DNA of 64,000 nucleotides from the NCBI GenBank assembly GCA_964030785.1, contig OZ034970.1, positions 37,066,401-37,130,400 of the forward strand. Direction: 5' to 3'. Positions 60,001-64,000 of this stretch are shown one piece after another; position 1 is the first letter of the stretch, and every line of letters starts with the position of its first letter. Origin of the DNA: Siderastrea siderea (taxonomy: Eukaryota; Cnidaria; Anthozoa; Scleractinia; Rhizangiidae). A model generated the notes under the pieces. That model saw nothing but the letters and a program-made list of their open reading frames with translations. It was not told the DNA's origin and did no database searches. The position numbers and the translations under genes were made by a program.

Positions 60001-60475
60001 CACAGATACAAATAGTCTAAGTTATGAAGTCGAAACCGCTGATGCGTATAAAGATTTTTATGCTGATAAAAATAAATTCGATTTTAGTGATTATCCAGAA
60101 GACAGCGCATTCTTTAATATGGAGAACAAAAAAGTAATCGGTAAATTTAAAGATGAAGCTTGTGGAACTCCAATCAAAGAATTCGTTGGATTGAGAAGTA
60201 AAATGTACTCATATATAAAAGATAATGATAAAGAAGCTAGAACAGCAAAAGGAATAAAAAAAGTTGTAATAAATAAAGAGATGAAACATGAGGATTATAA
60301 AGATACTTTATTCAATAATGAGCAGATATATCATCAAATGAAAACTATCAGATCTGTCAATCATCAACTTAGAAGCTACGATCTTAATAAAATATCTCTG
60401 AGTTGTTTTCATGATAAAAGATATACCCATCAAAATGGAAAAACCTCATTTGCCTACGGACATAAAAATATGTAA
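57040..60475 (+). pseudogene. Protein-primed family B DNA polymerase, decayed (Polinton-2)
   Basis: Collinear pieces in changing frames. N-terminal domain to about 57,900 (KGLINLKSRDNKCFMWCHIR near 57,495), exonuclease VIYADFEAITEKN near 58,010, a treble-clef-like CHICGKKF-x10-RDHCHITG module near 58,320-58,390, then FHNLREYDSHFIMQQIG (ExoII-like). Polymerase motif A is YLDANNLYGWAM near 59,217, the motif B region is [15 protein letters not shown] near 59,710, and motif C is LFTDTNSLSYEV at about 59,997. In motif C the second Asp (expected DTDS) is Asn (codon AAT 60011-60013). At least six frameshifts or stops. It is a different lineage from the Polinton-1 polymerase, which lacks the CHICGKK module. 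Confidence 0.9.
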
Positions 60476-60496
60476 GAGAGAGCCTGGTAGAAGAGC

Positions 60497-60606
60497 CATA
60501 TTATAAGAAGTACTTGGTGGAATCAGCGAGAGAGCGTGGAAGAAAAGCCATACAATAGAAGAGTTTAGATATTCCATGAGCTGGTGCCGCCAAGTACTAC
60601 ACTACT
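60497..60606 (-). repeat. Polinton-2 right terminal inverted repeat
   Basis: The outer 31 bp are perfect inverted matches to 36840-36870. The inner part matches the left TIR imperfectly with an extra segment (GCGAGAGAGCGTGG region). Confidence 0.88.
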
Positions 60607-60612
60607 GATTGA
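60607..60612. repeat. Target-site duplication of Polinton-2, right copy
   Basis: GATTGA, identical to 36834-36839. Confidence 0.9.
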
Positions 60613-61004
60613 AACCCTTCAAAGAGTTTCAGTAAGGACCCAGTAAGTTTTAATGAGCGGGTGAATACATGTTAATTTGGTAAGTAGCGTTGCAAAACGT
60701 TAGCTTACCATCAAAAAGCTTAAGCTGCCGCTTGACTCTGAATCTGAGGAAATTACTGTACCACCTACAACAAAAGCGATTTCAGCTTATTTTAATATTT
60801 TTCTTTTGCCTTCATAAATCAAGATTTCAAGCATATGAACCCAAGTAACAAGCAAACTTTGCGATTTTCTAGCTTACTTCCGCTATGTTCGTGAAAGTTA
60901 AACGCAGAAAAGACGTCATGATTGACCACGTGACCATTGTCGCGGCAAAACGAGCCAACTGAAGGAAGATTTCACATGCACAGTACCCCTTGTCCCACAG
61001 TTTA

Positions 61005-61742
61005 TTTACAGTCAAACCGGATGTTCTTTTCCGGGAAACTTTGCGAACTTCCGCCGCAACATTGGTATTTTAATGGACAACTTGCGTGGAGCAATTTGCA
61101 ACCAACAACTTGCTCGCTTCAGTTGCGTATTTGTGTTGTGTCACTTGAAAATTGCCTCGCCAGTTTCCTCGGCAAATTCCACTCCTTCTTAAATTGAAAC
61201 TTTAACTTGGAATATTACCCAGATGGTGAAATTAGAGTTCTGTCATGCGAACGACAACGTGAGGCAAAATTATTTGATACAGCAACGACAAATTTTAATA
61301 AACAAAACAGCAAATTAAAACCACAACATATTCTCCACAAAAGTTACTTTATCACAACAGCGAATCTCATAGCTTTTCACTGAACAAACTAATTTTTCAG
61401 TCAGTTTTTTCTATCACGAAAAAATTATTTTTATAATATTCTGAACAACATTTCTAATTTTACAAACTTTAAGAGGAATTTGAAGAGAAATCTACACAAA
61501 TAAACTCGCCACTGAGGCGAACAACTTCAAACCTTATTCCTGTCATTCAGTTCACAAAATTACTCTTACATCTGCGTTATCGCAGCAACTAACCTCGCTA
61601 CTTCCTCGCGGTGTAGCTTTCGCAAACAAATTTGCGAACTGAAGCGAGCAAGTGGTTCGCAGCGGTTGCAAATTGCTCTGAGCAAGTTATCAATCAAAAT
61701 ACCAATGTTGCGGCGGAAAAGAACATCCGGTTTGACTGTAAA
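61005..61742. mobile_element. 738-bp foldback/MITE inside R1 copy 2
   Basis: The ends are TTTACAGTCAAACCGGATGT and its inverse ACATCCGGTTTGACTGTAAA. The inverted homology continues imperfectly for about 130 bp (CGGCGGAA, ACCAATGTTG, GCAATTTGCAACC). No coding capacity. A clear target duplication is not resolved because the ends are T/A-rich. Confidence 0.78.
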
Positions 61743-61833
61743 AGGATTTTCCGTTGTAAACCAACAGATACTTTTTCGACCAAAAGGAATCTATTCACAA
61801 ATAAATCGCAAAAAATAAATGGAAAGAAAAGAC

Positions 61834-61910
61834 ACCCCAACCCCGACCCCGACCCCGACCCCGACCCCGGCCCCGGCCCCGGCCCCGGCCCCGGCCCGAC
61901 CCCGAGTCGG
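61834..61910 (-). repeat. GGGGTC/GGGGCC hexanucleotide array, inverted copy
   Basis: CCGACC then CCGGCC units: the reverse complement and the same two-block order as 8598-8720, but shorter. Confidence 0.9.
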
Positions 61911-61923
61911 CGTTTTACTGACA

Positions 61924-62546
61924 CTCTTAATAAACCAATGCGAAGACTTATACAAGTTTATTTCAAGACTTGAAGTTGAATATCAGTCTATGAAGACGTA
62001 ATCTGCTGGGATATTTTTCAAACGCGGCCACAATTACAGTTGGTTTATTATCGGCTACCGGATTCTATTATTTATTTTGTTCATAATACTCTCACCCCTT
62101 GGGTTTCTTTCGTCGCCTCGATCTTATTATAAACCATTATACAGAAGTAATAGTTTCCCCCAAAAATCTGTGAAGAGTTACACTGCTATTTGGTTTATTT
62201 TATGCCTCGTTTTGTTTTGCAAAAGCCGTATTCGTACGGATCGAGTTGTTAGCGCCTGGTATTTCGCCTCTTGACCTCTTTCGTCTTCAGGAAATTGTCA
62301 TTGCAAAATTCGGGGTGAATATACACGATGTTTCCATTCGAGCGATTATCAAAGAATTATCCACCCATTTCGCCGAGGATAAACAAATTATTTATCTTGC
62401 TCATCGGCTACCAATTTTGCCAGTAATGCGCGAAAGCACGTTCGAAGCACGTCCCTTTTGGTCTGGCAAGTGAGCCAATCAAGTGCCTCCATCGGCACCC
62501 CTTGGGATTTGTGATTGACAGGCTGAACAACTCAGCCTCAGTCTTA
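61924..62546. other. No gene seen
   Basis: Short frames only. A 75-codon frame at 62246 has no recognisable domain. Confidence 0.4.
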
Positions 62547-62967
62547 TAAGGGGCTGTTCACATGATACCAGAATGAGTTTCATTCTGGAATGAGTTTCCT
62601 TCCAGAATGAATTTCGTACTGCATTCACATGACAAGATCGACCGGCTCAGCCACCTTGAAAAGGACCGTTTTGTCTGCCATCTTGAAAAGGATACGCGTG
62701 CGCCACTCGCCCCAGACTACACGGTTTGCGTTTTCATCACGGAACGGAGTTCGTTTTCAGTTTACATGATACCAGAATGAAATGTCATGCCAGAACGAGA
62801 ATTTCATTCGGATTGAAAACCGGAGTGAAATCATTCCGGAATGACTTGTGTGGTAACGAAATTTCGTCTCGGTATCATGTAAACAGATGCAGAGAAATAT
62901 ATGGGGATGGAATGAACTCGTTCTGGAATGAAAGTCATTCCGGTATCATGTGAACGGCCCCTTATAG
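62547..62967. mobile_element. MITE of about 420 bp
   Basis: The ends AAGGGGCTGTTCACATGATA and its near-perfect inverse (TATCATGTGAACGGCCCCTT) are flanked by TTATA-like bases on both sides. Internally, repeated CCAGAATGA/TCATTCTGG motifs occur in both orientations. hAT-like appearance; the duplication is ambiguous. Confidence 0.7.
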
Positions 62968-62984
62968 ATTCGTTCCGTGTTTAA

Positions 62985-63225
62985 AGCGGCCTTCACACGT
63001 CAAACGAATGTTGGCCAACGTGTGTTGGCAAATTCAAATTGGTGTGTGTGTGAACGACACAACAACATGTTGGCAAACTGTTGGCGAAAAGTTGGCGAGA
63101 ATAGAGACAAACTCTATTTTTCGCCAACAGTTTGCCAACACATTGTTGTATCGTTCACACATACCAATTTGAGTTTGCCAACACGAGTTTTCCAAAATTA
63201 GTTTGACGTGTGAAGGGTGCCTTAG
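62985..63225. mobile_element. Near-perfect foldback MITE of about 240 bp
   Basis: Almost the entire element is one inverted repeat. The left arm (GCCTTCACACGTCAAACGAA, GTTGGCAAATTCAAATTGGT, CAACATGTTGGCAAACTGTT) is mirrored in the right arm to AGTTTGACGTGTGAAGGGTG. The loop lies near 63,100. It would form a long hairpin RNA if transcribed. Confidence 0.8.
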
Positions 63226-64000
63226 AGTACATGTCAGTCAAGAATTAAAGATAATCGCAAAATTGTGGACACAGCCAAAAATTCGATTTTACTCATACTT
63301 TGGAATAGAGCCAAATTGCAATATTGGAAGAACGAAAATTTTATCAATTTCAATTTCATAGCGTTGTCAGGCGTGTAAATACTCAGACTTGTACCCAGTC
63401 GCTATTTGAGTGTTGGGAAAAGGGAGAGAAGATTGGATTCTATTGGCGCGCGGGGTGACGTGCATGCGCGCCTCAATAGAATCCAATCTGCTCTCCCTTT
63501 CCCCCAGAATCATTCATAGCAACTGGGTACGAGTCTGGTAAAGACTGGTTTCCACAGGATCGCTACGATCGCTACCCAAACAGTTGAGCGGTCGTTGCGA
63601 CTTTGATCGCTGAGCAGTTTCCATGTAGGCTGGTTTCCATATGATTGTTATGATCGCTACCATTGCTAAAAAGTGGTTTCCACATGATCGCTTCAATTGC
63701 CGAACGTTTTTTTCCAGCTATCGTAGCGATTATATGCAAACCAGCCTCAAGTTGAGAATCAGCTGCAAATCTTTCTGCGCGATAACTTTGTGGTTCGTTG
63801 ATGATAGAAAGAAGCTACGTAGGCTGTTGGAGTTCGAGCTGATGGATTTCTCGCTGCCAACGCATATCTAAAGAGATTTAGTGCAGTAACAACAACAAAG
63901 TGGTGGTAACTGTGCATAAAATTGTAGACGATGAATTTATGAGACGTTCTACGGTATTTTGTACAGTATTATTCGATGGCATTTCGCTTTGTCGTCAATG
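63226..64000. repeat. Non-coding end region with short inverted repeats
   Basis: An inverted repeat at about 63,428-63,502 (AGATTGGATTCTATTG with its complement, GCGCGC in the loop) and repeated GGTTTCCA(C/T)A-GATCGCTA motifs near 63,548, 63,630 and 63,674. No gene. Confidence 0.5.

Larger units (their letters stand above)
36840..60606. mobile_element. Polinton-2: decayed, AT-rich Polinton, 23.8 kb with nested insertions
   Basis: The ends are AGTAGTGTAG and CTACACTACT, with 31 bp of perfect terminal inverted repeat (first 20: AGTAGTGTAGTACTTGGCGG) and further imperfect homology to about 110 bp. It has a 6-bp duplication GATTGA and sits in an R1 repeat. Polinton genes in it are integrase, PLA2, adenain-like protease, small virion proteins, BRO-N proteins, HNH endonuclease and a family B polymerase, nearly all with stops or frameshifts. 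Foreign insertions total at least 9 kb (38683-44820, a segment around 47.9-50.2 kb, and 54209-56238), so the original element was about 13-14 kb or has lost genes. No intact major capsid or ATPase gene is visible. Confidence 0.92.
60607..61923. repeat. R1 repeat, copy 2, right part
   Basis: It continues R1 from the Polinton-2 insertion point: matches 10,455-10,852 of copy 1 (AACCCTTC...AGAGTTTCAGTAAG onward), is interrupted by the 738-bp MITE at 61005-61742, then resumes with the terminal arm. That arm matches 8579-8840 inverted, including the array at 61834-61910 and the GACA end. Confidence 0.8.

Noticed and set aside
61632..61973. 113-codon frame ending in [10 protein letters not shown]
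   Set aside because: It crosses the MITE end and the hexamer array; not a gene.

Overview
The window looks like animal nuclear DNA. It has one intron-bearing host exon (a beta-1,3-galactosyltransferase-like type II membrane protein) in a landscape of Penelope, LINE, TIR and foldback elements. Two separate Polinton/Maverick (adintovirus-type) integrated elements dominate it. A cnidarian host (coral or anemone) is my best guess from the overall style of the elements. It is an inference, not proven by any single gene.

Layout. 1-8.5 kb: a Penelope GIY-YIG fragment, a dead LINE reverse transcriptase and a 3.5 kb element with 34-bp TIRs. 8.6-10.9 kb: a repeat family (called R1 here) carrying a GGGGTC array and an 882-bp TA-flanked insertion. 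11,089-32,827: Polinton-1, a GC-rich and recently integrated element with 270-bp TIRs that are nearly identical and a perfect 6-bp target duplication (CTCAGC). 32,910-33,320: first coding exon of the host glycosyltransferase, only 83 bp from the Polinton end. 36,840-60,606: Polinton-2, an AT-rich, decayed element of another lineage inserted in a second R1 copy with a perfect 6-bp duplication (GATTGA). It is itself split by at least three younger insertions. 60.6-64 kb: the rest of R1 and several foldback/MITE elements.

Polinton-1 carries the complete core set: protein-primed DNA polymerase B, chromodomain integrase, A32-type packaging ATPase, adenain-like protease and major capsid protein. 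Around these sit three paralogues of an MSFY-type structural protein, a parvovirus-VP1-like phospholipase A2, and a set of small basic/hydrophobic proteins that share a QRGG motif. The motif may be the cleavage site of the element's own protease. Unusual cargo includes a tRNA-like gene with A box, B box and T-run, a SLOG/Rossmann protein behind a 44-bp tandem CCAAT/TATA array, a double GRF zinc-finger protein, and a basic-repeat/acidic-tail protein resembling a transcription activator. Almost every gene has its own TATA box 25-60 bp upstream of its start. The TIRs contain palindromic CRE, ETS and E-box sequences.

Polinton-2 retains recognisable but broken genes: integrase (split by a 6.1 kb TIR element), Zn-ribbon/PLA2 protein, adenain-like protease (catalytic Cys codon lost), a fibre-like protein, a two-helix membrane protein, a VLTF3-like zinc protein, two BRO-N genes (one with a VRR-NUC-like nuclease), an HNH homing-type endonuclease (split by a TA element), and a polymerase whose motif C has an Asp-to-Asn change. 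No intact capsid or ATPase gene is seen in it.
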